Made by a program: the position numbers and the translations under genes
The notes under the pieces: model-generated
Told to the model about the DNA's origin: nothing
What the model saw: only the letters and a program-made list of their open reading frames with translations
Database searches by the model: none
From: Bacteroides gallinarum DSM 18171 = JCM 13658
Lineage (GTDB): Bacteria; Bacteroidota; Bacteroidia; Bacteroidales; Bacteroidaceae
Direction of reading: 5' to 3'
Assembly: GCF_000374365.1 (NCBI RefSeq)
Contig: NZ_KB894123.1
Location: 62,001 to 126,000 of the forward strand
Length of the DNA stretch: 64,000 bases
Shown: positions 28,503-37,846 of the stretch, in pieces
How the letters are laid out: the number at the start of each line of letters is the position of its first letter
How positions within the stretch are numbered: position 1 is the stretch's first letter

Positions 28503-29006
28503 TTAAATGAAGTCTTTCAGTTCTTGTTGCAGCTTTTGGCGGGTAAAGAAGATGCGGCTCTTCACGGTTCCCAGCGGAAGTCCTAACTTCTCGGCTATTT
28601 CACGGTATTTGAAGCCGGAAACGTGCATGGAGAACGGTATTTTGTATTCGCGGGGCAGTGAATTGACGATACGGTGCATCTCTTTCAGGTCGTATGCGTT
28701 TTCAGTACTTTCGAAGAGGCTGTCGTGCGGCAGGTTCAGATGATAAAGATTGTCCGTATGGTCTACGAATGTCTGGTCGCGTACTACTTTACGGTAGTTG
28801 TTGATAAAGATGTTACGCATCATGGTATATATCCAGCCCTTGAAATTGGTATCGGGCGTGTATTTATCTTCATTATCCAAAGCCTTGAGAGAGGTTTCCT
28901 GAAGCAAGTCGTTTGCCTCTTCGCGATCTGAAGTGAGCTTGTACGCGAAGCGTAATAAATCGTTTTGAACTCCGAGTAAATCTTCTTTAAATGTAATACT
29001 ATTCAT
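28503..29006 (-). CDS. RNA polymerase sigma factor, ECF type
   Basis: A 167-residue sigma-70 family factor with only regions 2 and 4. Region 2 is seen as REEANDLLQETSLKALDN and NFKGWIYTMMRNIFINNYRK. Region 4 has PREYKIPFSMHVSGFKYREIAEKLGLPLGTVKSRIF, a clear helix-turn-helix. No adjacent anti-sigma gene is present, unlike the FecI/FecR pairs common in Bacteroides, so the signal is unknown. It lies alone, divergent from glsA over a 229-bp gap; a weak TAAACTTG box lies near 29057-29064 on its strand. A palindromic repeat cluster follows its stop. Confidence 0.93.
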   Translation of the reverse strand: MNSITFKEDLLGVQNDLLRFAYKLTSDREEANDLLQETSLKALDNEDKYTPDTNFKGWIYTMMRNIFINNYRKVVRDQTFVDHTDNLYHLNLPHDSLFESTENAYDLKEMHRIVNSLPREYKIPFSMHVSGFKYREIAEKLGLPLGTVKSRIFFTRQKLQQELKDFI

Positions 29007-29178
29007 AAATGTGCTTTGTTAAATGGTTACTTGTTCGTTTAGCTTTTCAGTGTTGCAAGTTTACGAAACTTCCGGCATTGCGGCGGACGGTTTTTAAGCA
29101 ATCTTTGGGGGAAAATCTGTCAATTGATAGATTTCAGGTGCTATTTGGTAGATTTTGGGTGTAGTTTTCTATCAAATA

Positions 29179-29211
29179 TTTGCATTTAATTAAAAAGATG
29201 CGTTAATTTTG
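29179..29211 (+). promoter_or_regulatory. Promoter of glsA-glsB
   Basis: TTTG at 29179-29182, 21 bases, then TAATTTTG at 29204-29211: a close match to the Bacteroides promoter, 25 bases before the glsA start codon. Confidence 0.78.
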
Positions 29212-29235
29212 CGCAATCATTTCATCATAAGAAGA

Positions 29236-30054
29236 ATGGCTGACGACTCTTTATTTTTGATTGACATTGATAAGATTCTTCGGGAGAAAGCTCCGAGGCA
29301 TGTGAAGTATATCCCTAAATTTGTCGTGTCTTACTTGAAGCGCATCGTTCATCAGGATGAATTGAATGTCTTTCTGAAGGAGTCGAAGGATAAAGTGGGG
29401 GTGGACTTCCTGAAAGCCTGCCTGGATTTCCTGGATGCGAAGCTGGTGGTGAAAGGCGAGGAGAACCTGCCCAAGGAGGGGCTTTGTACGTTCGTCTCCA
29501 ATCATCCCCTGGGCGGACAGGACGGGGTGGCGTTGGGCTACGTACTGGGCACTTACTACAACGGAAAGGTGAAGTATATGGTGAATGACTTGCTGATGAA
29601 CTTGCGCGGCCTGGCTCCGCTGTGCATACCTATCAATAAGACCGGCAAGCAGGCCAAAGACTTTCCGAGGCTGGTGGAGGCCGGTTTTGCGTCGGACGAG
29701 CAGCTTATCATGTTTCCTGCCGGGCTTTGTTCGCGCCGGCAAAACGGGGTTATCCGCGATTTGGACTGGAAAAAGACCTTTATAGTGAAAAGCGTCGAGG
29801 CGCACCGCGATGTAGTGCCTATTCATTTCGAAGGACGTAATTCCGATTTCTTTTATAACCTGGCCAATCTCTGCAAGGCATTGGGCATCAAGTTTAATAT
29901 CGCCATGCTTTACCTGGCGGACGAAATGCTGAAAAACCGTCATAAGACATTTACTATTACGATAGGCAAGCCTATCCCCTGGCAAACATTCGACAAGACG
30001 AAGACACCGGCGCAATGGGCGCAGTACGTGAAAGATATCGTATATAAATTATAA
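29236..30054 (+). CDS. glsA: Glycine lipid O-acyltransferase (PlsC-like)
   Basis: A 272-residue acyltransferase of the PlsC/LPLAT type with the catalytic segment FVSNHPLGGQDG around residue 90 and a second block IMFPAGLCSRRQNG. The spacing of His and Asp is H-X5-D rather than the usual H-X4-D. It precedes an OlsB-like N-acyltransferase by 37 bases. In Bacteroides thetaiotaomicron such a pair (GlsB and GlsA) makes glycine lipids, with GlsA adding the second acyl chain by an ester bond; the same role is inferred here. The start at 29236 fits the promoter at 29179. Confidence 0.82.
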   Translation: MADDSLFLIDIDKILREKAPRHVKYIPKFVVSYLKRIVHQDELNVFLKESKDKVGVDFLKACLDFLDAKLVVKGEENLPKEGLCTFVSNHPLGGQDGVALGYVLGTYYNGKVKYMVNDLLMNLRGLAPLCIPINKTGKQAKDFPRLVEAGFASDEQLIMFPAGLCSRRQNGVIRDLDWKKTFIVKSVEAHRDVVPIHFEGRNSDFFYNLANLCKALGIKFNIAMLYLADEMLKNRHKTFTITIGKPIPWQTFDKTKTPAQWAQYVKDIVYKL

Positions 30055-30091
30055 GTTGAAAACAGAATATTAAAAAATAGAAGCTCGGAAA

Positions 30092-31078
30092 ATGGAAGAT
30101 ATTATTGCACCGATAAGCAAGGAACTGCTGAAGGCGGAGTTGACCGAAGACAAACGCTTGCGCATGACGAACAAGAGTAATAATCAGATATACATTATTA
30201 CTGCCCAGGACTCGCCTAATACGATAAAGGAAATCGGGCGCCTGCGTGAGATAGCATTTCGTGCTGCCGGCGGCGGAACCGGAATGTCCATGGACCTCGA
30301 CGAGTACGACTTAATGGATAACCCCTACAAGCAGCTCATCGTCTGGAATCCGGAGGCAGAGGAGATATTGGGCGGTTATCGTTATATCCTGGGTACGGAT
30401 GTGCGTTTCGATGAGCATGGCGCACCCATTCTGGCTACCGCCCATATGTTCAACTTCTCCGAGAAGTTCCTGAACGAGTATCTTCCTACCACCATTGAGC
30501 TGGGGCGTTCGTTCGTGACGCTCGAATACCAGTCTACCCGCCGCGACAGCAAGGGGCTGTTTGCGCTGGATAATTTGTGGGACGGCTTGGGCGCGCTGAC
30601 GGTGGTGATGCCCAATGTGAAGTATTTCTTCGGGAAGGTAACGATGTATCCCAGTTATATCCGTAAAGGACGTGACATGATTCTTTATTTCCTAAGGAAA
30701 CACTTTGCAGACAAGGACAACCTGATTACTCCGATGAAACCGTTGCAATTGGAGGCCGACGAGAAGGAATTGGCTGCTTTGTTCTGTAAAGATACATTTA
30801 AAGAGGATTACAGAATTCTGAATGGTGAAATCCGTAAGCTGGGATACAATATCCCGCCGTTGGTAAATGCGTATATGAGCCTTAGCCCGACAATGCGTAT
30901 GTTCGGCACGGCTATTAATTACGGTTTCGGCGATGTGGAGGAAACGGGTATCTTGATTGCTGTCGATGAAATCCTCGCGGAAAAGCGTATCCGCCATATC
31001 CAGTCGTTCATCGAGAATGAGCCGGAGTCGTACAATCTGACCTCCGGCGTCAATAAGATATTCTTCCCGAGCAGGTAA
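30092..31078 (+). CDS. glsB: Glycine N-acyltransferase (OlsB-like GNAT)
   Basis: A 328-residue GNAT-fold acyltransferase related to OlsB of ornithine lipid synthesis. The GNAT segments IKEIGRLREIAFRAAGGGTG and ILGGYRYILGTD are followed by IELGRSFVTLEYQ. In Bacteroides this enzyme is expected to acylate glycine from acyl-ACP, making the N-acyl glycine (commendamide-type) precursor of glycine lipids, which GlsA then completes. It is second in a two-gene operon and ends six bases before the convergent dgt stop, with no visible terminator between them. Confidence 0.85.
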   Translation: MEDIIAPISKELLKAELTEDKRLRMTNKSNNQIYIITAQDSPNTIKEIGRLREIAFRAAGGGTGMSMDLDEYDLMDNPYKQLIVWNPEAEEILGGYRYILGTDVRFDEHGAPILATAHMFNFSEKFLNEYLPTTIELGRSFVTLEYQSTRRDSKGLFALDNLWDGLGALTVVMPNVKYFFGKVTMYPSYIRKGRDMILYFLRKHFADKDNLITPMKPLQLEADEKELAALFCKDTFKEDYRILNGEIRKLGYNIPPLVNAYMSLSPTMRMFGTAINYGFGDVEETGILIAVDEILAEKRIRHIQSFIENEPESYNLTSGVNKIFFPSR

Positions 31079-31084
31079 CCGCCG

Positions 31085-32431
31085 TTATACGGCAGGCAGG
31101 CTGTTTCCGTTGATTTTCCGGTAAAGGTCGAGGGCAAAGACGTCCGTCATGCCGGATATGTAGTCCAATACGGCCTGTATCCGTTCGTAAAGTGCGGTAG
31201 CCTTCATGCTGTACTGGCCGGATACGCGGTTGATAAGCAACTGCGAGTATGTCTTTTCCGGCGAGCATACCGCATCAATCATCAGTTCCAGCAAGGTACT
31301 GATAATGCGGAAACCGGCAAGTTCTATATCCAGTACGTCGCGCGACCGGTATATCTTCTTGAAAGATACCTCTGCACAACGTTTGTAGGCCGTAGCAGGC
31401 CGTTCCGTGATATGTTTGATGAGGCTTCCCTCGAATTCTCCTTCCAAAATCCGTGTTTCGTTATCGAGAAAAGCGCGGGTGCATTCGCCGATAAGCAGCC
31501 CGATGACGCTGGAGCGCAGGTAGGCGATTTGCTCGTTGGTGTCGCTTACAATCTTGAAGGTATCCAGTATGTGTGCTTTGCGTTCTTCGGGGAAATAGGA
31601 GAGCAGCAGTTCCTGTGTTTCCTGCGTAGTGAGGATTTTCAGTTTGTGGGCGTCTTCGATGTCCATAAGCTGGTAGCAGATGTCGTCTGCCGCTTCCACC
31701 AGGTAGACGAGCGGGTGGCGGGCATATTTCAGCGGCGAGGCGTTGAGCTTTTTCATTCCTAACTCCTCGGCTATCCGGCGGAAGCTGTCTTCTTCGGTGG
31801 TAAAGAACCCGAACTTGGACTTTTGCCCTGCCAAACTCGATGAAAAGGGGTATTTTACGATGCTGGCAAGTGTGGAATAGGTCAGGACGAAACCACCCTT
31901 GCGGCGTCCTTCGAACTGGTGGGTGAGCAGGCGGAAGGCGTTCGCGTTTCCTTCGAAATGCGTCAGGTCTTCCCATTGTGCCGGGGTGAGCTGCTCTCCG
32001 CCGGGTTGCTTTTCTTTGAGTGCCAGTCCCTTTCCTTCCGAGAAGAAAGTAGAGATTGCGCGTTCGCCGGAATGGCCGAATGGCGGGTTGCCCAAGTCGT
32101 GTGCCAGGCATGCGGCGGAAACAATGGAGCCTATCTCGGGCAGGTAAGAGTGCTGTAATTCGGGACGGCGGGCAAGGATTGCCTTGGCTACGTCGTTGCC
32201 CAGGGAACGGCCTACGCAGGATACCTCCAGGCTGTGCGTCAGCCGGTTATGCACAAATATGCTTCCGGGCAGCGGAAATACCTGTGTCTTGTTCTGTAAT
32301 CTCCGGAAAGGGGCGGAGAATATGAGGCGGTCGTAATCCCGCTGAAACTCGGAACGGTTCTCGTGGCGTTCCTTATGAAATTCTTCCAGGCCGAATCGTT
32401 TGGCGGATATGAGGGTATTCCAGTCCATCAT
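31085..32431 (-). CDS. dgt: Deoxyguanosinetriphosphate triphosphohydrolase-like protein
   Basis: A 448-residue HD-domain protein that hydrolyses dGTP (or other dNTPs) to the nucleoside and triphosphate. Metal-binding residues are in HNRLTHSLEV, AHDLGNPPFGHSGE and the later EAADDICYQLMDIEDA. The family N-terminus with RDYDRLIFSAPFRRLQNKTQ is intact. The first codon may be the ATG at 32431 or the next at 32428. It diverges from dut, so two enzymes of deoxynucleotide pool control lie back to back. Confidence 0.94.
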   Translation of the reverse strand: MMDWNTLISAKRFGLEEFHKERHENRSEFQRDYDRLIFSAPFRRLQNKTQVFPLPGSIFVHNRLTHSLEVSCVGRSLGNDVAKAILARRPELQHSYLPEIGSIVSAACLAHDLGNPPFGHSGERAISTFFSEGKGLALKEKQPGGEQLTPAQWEDLTHFEGNANAFRLLTHQFEGRRKGGFVLTYSTLASIVKYPFSSSLAGQKSKFGFFTTEEDSFRRIAEELGMKKLNASPLKYARHPLVYLVEAADDICYQLMDIEDAHKLKILTTQETQELLLSYFPEERKAHILDTFKIVSDTNEQIAYLRSSVIGLLIGECTRAFLDNETRILEGEFEGSLIKHITERPATAYKRCAEVSFKKIYRSRDVLDIELAGFRIISTLLELMIDAVCSPEKTYSQLLINRVSGQYSMKATALYERIQAVLDYISGMTDVFALDLYRKINGNSLPAV

Positions 32432-32471
32432 GTTCTTACTTTCTTATTATTTAACTGCAAATGTATGACTA

Positions 32472-32495
32472 TTTGCTTCAAATTCCGTAATTTTG
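32472..32495 (+). promoter_or_regulatory. Predicted dut promoter
   Basis: TAATTTTG at 32488-32495 matches TAnnTTTG; TTTG at 32472-32475 lies 12 bases upstream. The leader to the dut ATG is about 60 nt. Confidence 0.55.
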
Positions 32496-32557
32496 TCCGT
32501 TAAATAGTGAATTAAAGTAATCTCAACCGTAACTTCATTAAATAAGTGAATAATTGT

Positions 32558-32989
32558 ATGACTGTCCAGATTATAAATAAGTCGAAGCATCCGCTGCCTG
32601 CGTATGCTACCGGGATGTCTGCCGGAATGGATATCCGTGCCAACCTGTCCGAGCCGATAGTGTTGGAACCGTTGCAGCGCTGCCTGGTTCCTACGGGGCT
32701 GTACATGGCATTGCCGGCAGGCTTCGAGGCGCAAATCCGCCCCCGTAGCGGGTTGGCTATCAAGAAAGGAATTTCGGTGTTGAACTCTCCGGGGACTATC
32801 GATGCCGATTACCGGGGCGAAATCTGTATTATCCTTGTGAACCTTTCTTCGGAAACATTTGTGATTGAGGACGGTGAACGGATTGCCCAAATGGTGATTG
32901 CCCGCCACGAACAGGCCGTATGGCAGGAAGTGGAAGTATTGGACGAAACGGAACGCGGCGCCGGTGGCTTCGGGCATACGGGCGTATAA
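32558..32989 (+). CDS. dut: dUTP diphosphatase
   Basis: A 143-residue trimeric dUTPase that converts dUTP to dUMP and PPi, keeping uracil out of DNA and supplying the dTMP precursor. All five family motifs are present in order: [38 protein letters not shown] and the C-terminal [10 protein letters not shown]. The ATG at 32558 is preferred to the GTG at 32546. The gene heads a run of four closely spaced plus-strand genes (dut, TPR lipoprotein, DUF4292, EnvC-like). Confidence 0.97.
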   Translation: MTVQIINKSKHPLPAYATGMSAGMDIRANLSEPIVLEPLQRCLVPTGLYMALPAGFEAQIRPRSGLAIKKGISVLNSPGTIDADYRGEICIILVNLSSETFVIEDGERIAQMVIARHEQAVWQEVEVLDETERGAGGFGHTGV

Positions 32990-33001
32990 CAAATTGCTTG
33001 G

Positions 33002-34756
33002 ATGAGAAATAAGAAAATTCAACTAATCGGGTACGTGCTGGTGTGTGTACTGCTGGTTTCTTGCGGAACTTCCCGCCAGAAGGCGAAGGTACGGCCGGTG
33101 GAGGCTGCCGTGCTTACTCCGGAGCAGCAGCGCAAGTACGATTACTTCTTTCTGGAAGCAGCCCGCCTGAAAGTGCAGAAAAAGTACGATGCCGCTTTTG
33201 ACTTGTTGCAACACTGCCTGACTATCAATCCGGATGCCTCGTCGGCATTGTACGAGCTGGCGCAATATTATCTGTTCCTGAAACAAGTACCTCAGGGGCA
33301 GGCTGCGTTGGAGAAGGCCGTAGCAAACGACCCAGACAATTATTGGTACAGCCAGGGGCTGGCAAACCTTTACCAGCAACAGGATGAGAAAGAGAAAGCG
33401 GTGGAGCTGCTGGAAGGCATGTCCGTCCGCTTCTCGGGCAAGCTGGACCCGCTTTATGCCTTGCTGGATATTTATAACCGGGAGGAGCAGTACGACAAGG
33501 TGATTGCCACACTGAACCGGATTGAGGGGAAAATGGGCAAGAACGAGCAGTTGAGTATGGAGAAGTTCCGTATCTACTTGCAGATGAAAGACAATGAGAA
33601 TGCTTTCCGCGAAATAGAGAGCCTGGTGGCGGAGTATCCTATGGACTCCCGTTATCAGGTTGTGCTGGGCGATGTCTATATGCAGAACGGAAAGGAGGAA
33701 GAGGCCTATAACGTATACCGTAAAGTATTGGATGCGGAGCCGGACAATGCCATGGCAATGTATTCGCTGGCCTCTTATTATGAGGCGACCGGCCAAAAGG
33801 AGCTTTACCGGCAACAGTTGGATACTTTGCTGCTTAACAGGAAAGTGCCTTCGGAAACGAAGATAAACGTAATGCGCCAGTTTATAGTGCAGAACGAGCA
33901 GGACGGGAAAGACAGCACGCGGGTTATCGGTCTTTTCGACCGTATCCTGGAACAGGAACCGGACGATGCCGGTATGCCTATGTTGTATGCCCAGTACTTG
34001 CTCTCTAAAGGGATGAATGGAAAAGCGTTTCCCGTGTTGCGCCAGGTACTGGCGATAGAGCCTACCAATACGGCAGCCCGGATGATGTTGCTGGGCGAGG
34101 CGATACGGAAAGAGGATTACAACGATGTTATCGGCCTGTGCGAAACCGGTGTAGAGACCAATCCCGAAATGCTTGAGTTCTATTTTTATCTGGCTATTGC
34201 TTACAACCAGGCCGAACGGACGGACGATGTGATTTCGGTGTGCCGGAAAGCGCTGACGCAAACCACGGCCGACAGTAAGAAAGAGGTCGTATCCGATTTC
34301 TATTCCATTCTGGGAGATGCTTATCATATGAAGGACTTGCATACGGAGGCTTATGCCGCTTATGATTCGGCGTTGGTATATAACCCTTCCAATATCGGTG
34401 CATTGAATAATTATGCCTATTACTTGTCCGTCGAGCGCCGTAACCTGGATAAAGCAGAGGAAATGAGCTATAAGACGGTAAAGGCGGAGCCCGGCAATGC
34501 CACTTACCTGGATACGTATGCTTGGATTCTGTTCGAGAAAGGCAATTATGCCGAAGCCCGCTTGTATATAGACGACGCCATGAAGAACGACGGCAGCAAA
34601 AGCGATACCATTGTGGAACATTGCGGCGACATCTATTATATGACGGGTGATGTGGATAAAGCCCTGGAGTACTGGAAGCAGGCGTTGGAAATGGGCAGTG
34701 AGTCCAAGACGCTGAAGCAGAAGATTAGGAAAAAGAAATATGTAGCCGGTGATTAG
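33002..34756 (+). CDS. TPR-repeat lipoprotein
   Basis: A 584-residue protein with a lipoprotein signal (VLVCVLLVSC, lipid Cys near residue 21). No acidic export signal follows the cysteine (GTSRQK), so it probably stays in the periplasm, anchored to the outer or inner membrane. The rest is a nearly continuous series of tetratricopeptide repeats, for example AAFDLLQHCLTINPDASSAL and KALEYWKQALEMG, which usually bind partner proteins. It starts 12 bases after dut and is followed by a DUF4292 lipoprotein and an EnvC-like protein, suggesting a cell-envelope role. The partner is not known. Confidence 0.88.
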   Translation: MRNKKIQLIGYVLVCVLLVSCGTSRQKAKVRPVEAAVLTPEQQRKYDYFFLEAARLKVQKKYDAAFDLLQHCLTINPDASSALYELAQYYLFLKQVPQGQAALEKAVANDPDNYWYSQGLANLYQQQDEKEKAVELLEGMSVRFSGKLDPLYALLDIYNREEQYDKVIATLNRIEGKMGKNEQLSMEKFRIYLQMKDNENAFREIESLVAEYPMDSRYQVVLGDVYMQNGKEEEAYNVYRKVLDAEPDNAMAMYSLASYYEATGQKELYRQQLDTLLLNRKVPSETKINVMRQFIVQNEQDGKDSTRVIGLFDRILEQEPDDAGMPMLYAQYLLSKGMNGKAFPVLRQVLAIEPTNTAARMMLLGEAIRKEDYNDVIGLCETGVETNPEMLEFYFYLAIAYNQAERTDDVISVCRKALTQTTADSKKEVVSDFYSILGDAYHMKDLHTEAYAAYDSALVYNPSNIGALNNYAYYLSVERRNLDKAEEMSYKTVKAEPGNATYLDTYAWILFEKGNYAEARLYIDDAMKNDGSKSDTIVEHCGDIYYMTGDVDKALEYWKQALEMGSESKTLKQKIRKKKYVAGD

Positions 34757-34785
34757 CATCCGGCACACGATAAAAATGATTAGTG

Positions 34786-35364
34786 ATGAAACGAACGATA
34801 TTGAATAGCAAGACGCTGGTCTTTGTCCTTTTTCTTCTCTGCTGCCTGGCAGGTTGTAAAACTTCCCGCAAGGCGGAGACGTCTAAATTGCCTGAAAGTG
34901 CCCGTTACCTCTCGTCTAAAGTACGGCTGACCGTCCCTACCAAAGATGCGGTATTCACCGTGAACGGTACGATGAAGCTGGTGAGCGGCGAACGGATGCA
35001 GCTCTCTTTCCTGATGCCTATCATACGTACGGAAGTGGCACGCATGGAGGTGACTCCCGAGGAGATATTGCTGGTAGACCGTATGGGCAAGCGCTATGTG
35101 CGGGCTACCCGCAACGAGTTGAAGGACGTATTGCCCAAGAAGGCGGATTTTGCCCGTTTGGAGAAAATCCTGTTCGATGCTTCCAAGCCCGGCGGAAAGA
35201 AAGATTTGTCGGGAAAGGAGTTGGGCATCCCTTCGCTGGAGAAGGGCAGGATTGAGTTGTCCGGCTTTTCTTATGAGCCGTTTTCCCTGACACCTACCGA
35301 GCTGTCCTCGAAATACACGCAGGTCGAGTTGAGTGAGATATTGGAAATGCTGATGAGCTTATGA
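34786..35364 (+). CDS. DUF4292 family lipoprotein
   Basis: A 192-residue lipoprotein (FLLCCLAGCKTSRK) of the DUF4292 family, which has a LolB/LolA-like predicted fold; whether it carries lipoproteins is not known. The mature part is a beta-rich domain (VRLTVPTKDAVFTVNGTMKL and MEVTPEEILLVDRMGKRYV). The ATG at 34786 follows a GTG in frame at 34783. Its stop overlaps the start of the EnvC-like gene by 4 bases (ATGA), so the two are translationally coupled, in an operon with the TPR lipoprotein. Confidence 0.87.
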   Translation: MKRTILNSKTLVFVLFLLCCLAGCKTSRKAETSKLPESARYLSSKVRLTVPTKDAVFTVNGTMKLVSGERMQLSFLMPIIRTEVARMEVTPEEILLVDRMGKRYVRATRNELKDVLPKKADFARLEKILFDASKPGGKKDLSGKELGIPSLEKGRIELSGFSYEPFSLTPTELSSKYTQVELSEILEMLMSL

Positions 35365-36653
35365 GACGTTTGCTTTGTATTTTTATAGGTTGTTTCTGCC
35401 TGGCTTTTCCGCTTCTTGCACAGTCCAACAAGCTGATAAAGGAACTGGAAAGCAAGCGCGGTGTCCTGCAAAAGCAGATTACCGAGTCGGAAACGCTTCT
35501 GAAAACTACAAAGAAAACCGTACGCAGCCAGTTGAACGGTCTTGCCGCCCTGACGGGACAGATAGAGGAACGTAAACGTTATATTCTTACCATAAATAAT
35601 GATGTGGAGGCGATAGATCGCGAACTGTCGTCGTTGGAACGCCAGTTGGGAAAATTGCAGCGCGATTTGAAAGACCGGAAGAAGAAATACGAGTCTTCCG
35701 TCCGCTATCTTTATAAGAACCGTTCCATTGAGGAGAAGTTGATGTTTATCTTCTCTGCCCAAAGCCTTGCGCAGACCTATCGCCGTTTGCGGTATGTACG
35801 CGAGTACGCCACTTACCAGCGTTTGCAGGGTGAGGAAGTGCTGAAAAAGCAGGAACAGGTCAATAAGAAGAAAGCGGAGCTTAGGCAAGTGCGCACTGCC
35901 AAAGCCAATTTGCTGCAAGAACGTGAGGCCGAGAAAATAAAGCTGGAAGAACAGGAGAAGGAAAAACGTACCCTCGTAACCAGTTTGCGGAAGAAGCAGC
36001 GCGGACTACAGAATGAGATTGCCAAGAAGCGTCGCGAGGCCAACCAGCTCAACGCCCGCATCGACCGCCTGATTGCGGAAGAAATAGAGAAAGCCCGCAA
36101 ACGTGCCGCAGAAGAAGCCCGCCGTGAAGCGGCAGCCCGCAAGAAGGAGGAAGCTAAAGCGGCTGCGTCCGGCACTTCCAAGACCAAGGCGGCTCCTTTG
36201 GAGGCTTATACCATGAGTAAGGCCGACCGCGAGCTGTCCGGCGATTTTGCCAGTAACCGCGGCAAGTTACCTATGCCTATCAGCGGGGCTTATATCATAA
36301 CCAGCCATTACGGGCAGTACGCGGTGGAAGGGTTGCGCAATGTCAAGCTGGACAATAAGGGCATAGACATCCAGGGAAGGCCGGGAGCGCAGGCACGTGC
36401 TATCTTCAACGGTAAGGTGGCGGCGGTATTCAAGCTGAACGGGCTATTTAATATCCTTATCCGTCATGGAGCATATATTTCGGTATATTGCAATCTGGCT
36501 TCCGCTTCGGTCAAGCAGGGCGATACGGTCACTACCAAACAGGCTATCGGGCAGGTGTTCTCAGACGGAGCCGACGGCGGGCGTACGGTACTCCACTTCC
36601 AGTTGCGCCGTGAAAAGGAGAAGCTGAATCCCGAACCCTGGCTAAACAGGTAA
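35361..36653 (+). CDS. EnvC-like murein hydrolase activator (degenerate LytM)
   Basis: A 430-residue periplasmic protein with a signal peptide (LLCIFIGCFCLAFPLLAQ), a long coiled-coil (about residues 25-280) rich in Lys, Glu and Arg, and a C-terminal LytM/M23-like domain (about 300-430). In the active-site positions the usual HxGxD appears as KGIDI without the histidine, and the HxH pair as LHFQL. The zinc site is thus incomplete, as in E. coli EnvC, which activates amidases rather than cutting itself. By analogy this protein would activate a cell-separation amidase. Coupled to DUF4292 by a 4-base overlap. Confidence 0.88.
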   Translation: MRRLLCIFIGCFCLAFPLLAQSNKLIKELESKRGVLQKQITESETLLKTTKKTVRSQLNGLAALTGQIEERKRYILTINNDVEAIDRELSSLERQLGKLQRDLKDRKKKYESSVRYLYKNRSIEEKLMFIFSAQSLAQTYRRLRYVREYATYQRLQGEEVLKKQEQVNKKKAELRQVRTAKANLLQEREAEKIKLEEQEKEKRTLVTSLRKKQRGLQNEIAKKRREANQLNARIDRLIAEEIEKARKRAAEEARREAAARKKEEAKAAASGTSKTKAAPLEAYTMSKADRELSGDFASNRGKLPMPISGAYIITSHYGQYAVEGLRNVKLDNKGIDIQGRPGAQARAIFNGKVAAVFKLNGLFNILIRHGAYISVYCNLASASVKQGDTVTTKQAIGQVFSDGADGGRTVLHFQLRREKEKLNPEPWLNR

Positions 36654-36658
36654 TCTTG

Positions 36659-37726
36659 TTATATCGTTGCCCCGTCCAACAGTTCCAGGTAGAACGTAAT
36701 GGCTTCTTCAATCTCTTTGACGAAGATGAACTCGTCTGCGGTGTGCGAACGGCTACTCTTGCCCGGTCCCATTTTCATGGACGGAAAGGGCATCAGTGCC
36801 TGGTCTGAAAGCGTGGGAGAACCGAACGGTATCCTGCCCGATGCAACGGCCTTTTTTACCAGCGGATGGTCGGGCGATACATGCGACGAACTCAAACGGA
36901 AAGACCGCGCCTGGGCTTCACAACCGATATGTTTCCGTATCTCATCGAAAAGCTCCTTGTTGGTGTAGCATTCGTTGCTGCGGATATCTACCGTGAATGT
37001 GCAACGGTCGGGCACGACATTGTGTTGCGTGCCTGCATTGACCATGGTAACGCTCATCTTTACCGGGCCTAACAAGGGCGACTCTTTCGGGAAACGGTAG
37101 TCGCGGAACCAGGCAATGTCGTTCAATACCTTATATATAGCGTTGTCGCCTTCGTTGCGGGCGGCGTGTCCCGATTTGCCGTAGGCGGTGACATCCAGTA
37201 CCATTAGTCCTTTTTCGGCAATGGCGGGCTGCATCTCCGTAGGCTCGCCTACAATGGCGAACTGTATGGGCGGCAACTCCGGCAATACGGACTCTATCCC
37301 GTTCTTACCCGATACTTCTTCTTCGCAGGATGCCAGGTAAATCAGGTTGTAAGCCTGCGTGGTACGGCAGAGTTGCAGGAATACTTGCAGCAGGCTGACT
37401 ACGCTTGCCCCCGCATCGTTGCTTCCTAACCCGTAAATCTTGCCGTTTTCTTCCAATGGGCCGAAGGGGGCTTTCCGCCACCCGTTTACCGGCTTCACCG
37501 TATCAATGTGTGAGTTTAACAACAGTGTCGGTTTGTTTAGGTCGAACATCGGGCTGAGACACCATATGTTGTTGCCTTTTCTTCCGGTTGCCATTCCCTG
37601 CATTTCGATGTAATTCTGTAAGAAGTCGGCAGCTTGTTCTTCTTCACGGCTTAGCGAGGGGATAGCTATCAACGATTTAAGCAATCCGGTCGCTTCGGAA
37701 ACTAAAGTCTGTATGTCGGTTGTCAT
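36659..37726 (-). CDS. argE: M20 family deacylase, probably ArgE-type
   Basis: A 355-residue M20 metallopeptidase-like enzyme. The two-zinc site is visible: NSHIDTV, GLGSNDAGAS, CEEEVSG with the catalytic Glu, GEPTE, and the late SRSHTADEF. It fits the acetylornithine or succinylornithine deacetylases that Bacteroides use in arginine synthesis, but other M20 amidohydrolases are similar, so the substrate is inferred. The ATG at 37726 is used; an in-frame TTG at 37732 is less likely. It is convergent with the EnvC-like gene, which ends five bases away, and divergent from the acyl-CoA ligase. No other arg gene is in the window. Confidence 0.8.
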   Translation of the reverse strand: MTTDIQTLVSEATGLLKSLIAIPSLSREEEQAADFLQNYIEMQGMATGRKGNNIWCLSPMFDLNKPTLLLNSHIDTVKPVNGWRKAPFGPLEENGKIYGLGSNDAGASVVSLLQVFLQLCRTTQAYNLIYLASCEEEVSGKNGIESVLPELPPIQFAIVGEPTEMQPAIAEKGLMVLDVTAYGKSGHAARNEGDNAIYKVLNDIAWFRDYRFPKESPLLGPVKMSVTMVNAGTQHNVVPDRCTFTVDIRSNECYTNKELFDEIRKHIGCEAQARSFRLSSSHVSPDHPLVKKAVASGRIPFGSPTLSDQALMPFPSMKMGPGKSSRSHTADEFIFVKEIEEAITFYLELLDGATI

Positions 37727-37794
37727 CGTCAAGATTAGTTATATATTCGTTATTACTCTGCAAACTTACGGATAAATCCCGAAAAAGGAGATAG

Positions 37795-37818
37795 TTTCAA
37801 ATAAAACTAATACCTTTG
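37795..37818 (+). promoter_or_regulatory. Predicted promoter of the acyl-CoA ligase
   Basis: TACCTTTG at 37811-37818 matches TAnnTTTG, 28 bases before the start codon; TTTC lies 12 bases upstream. Confidence 0.55.
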
Positions 37819-37846
37819 TACTCATATTTACCAATTTATTAAAGAT

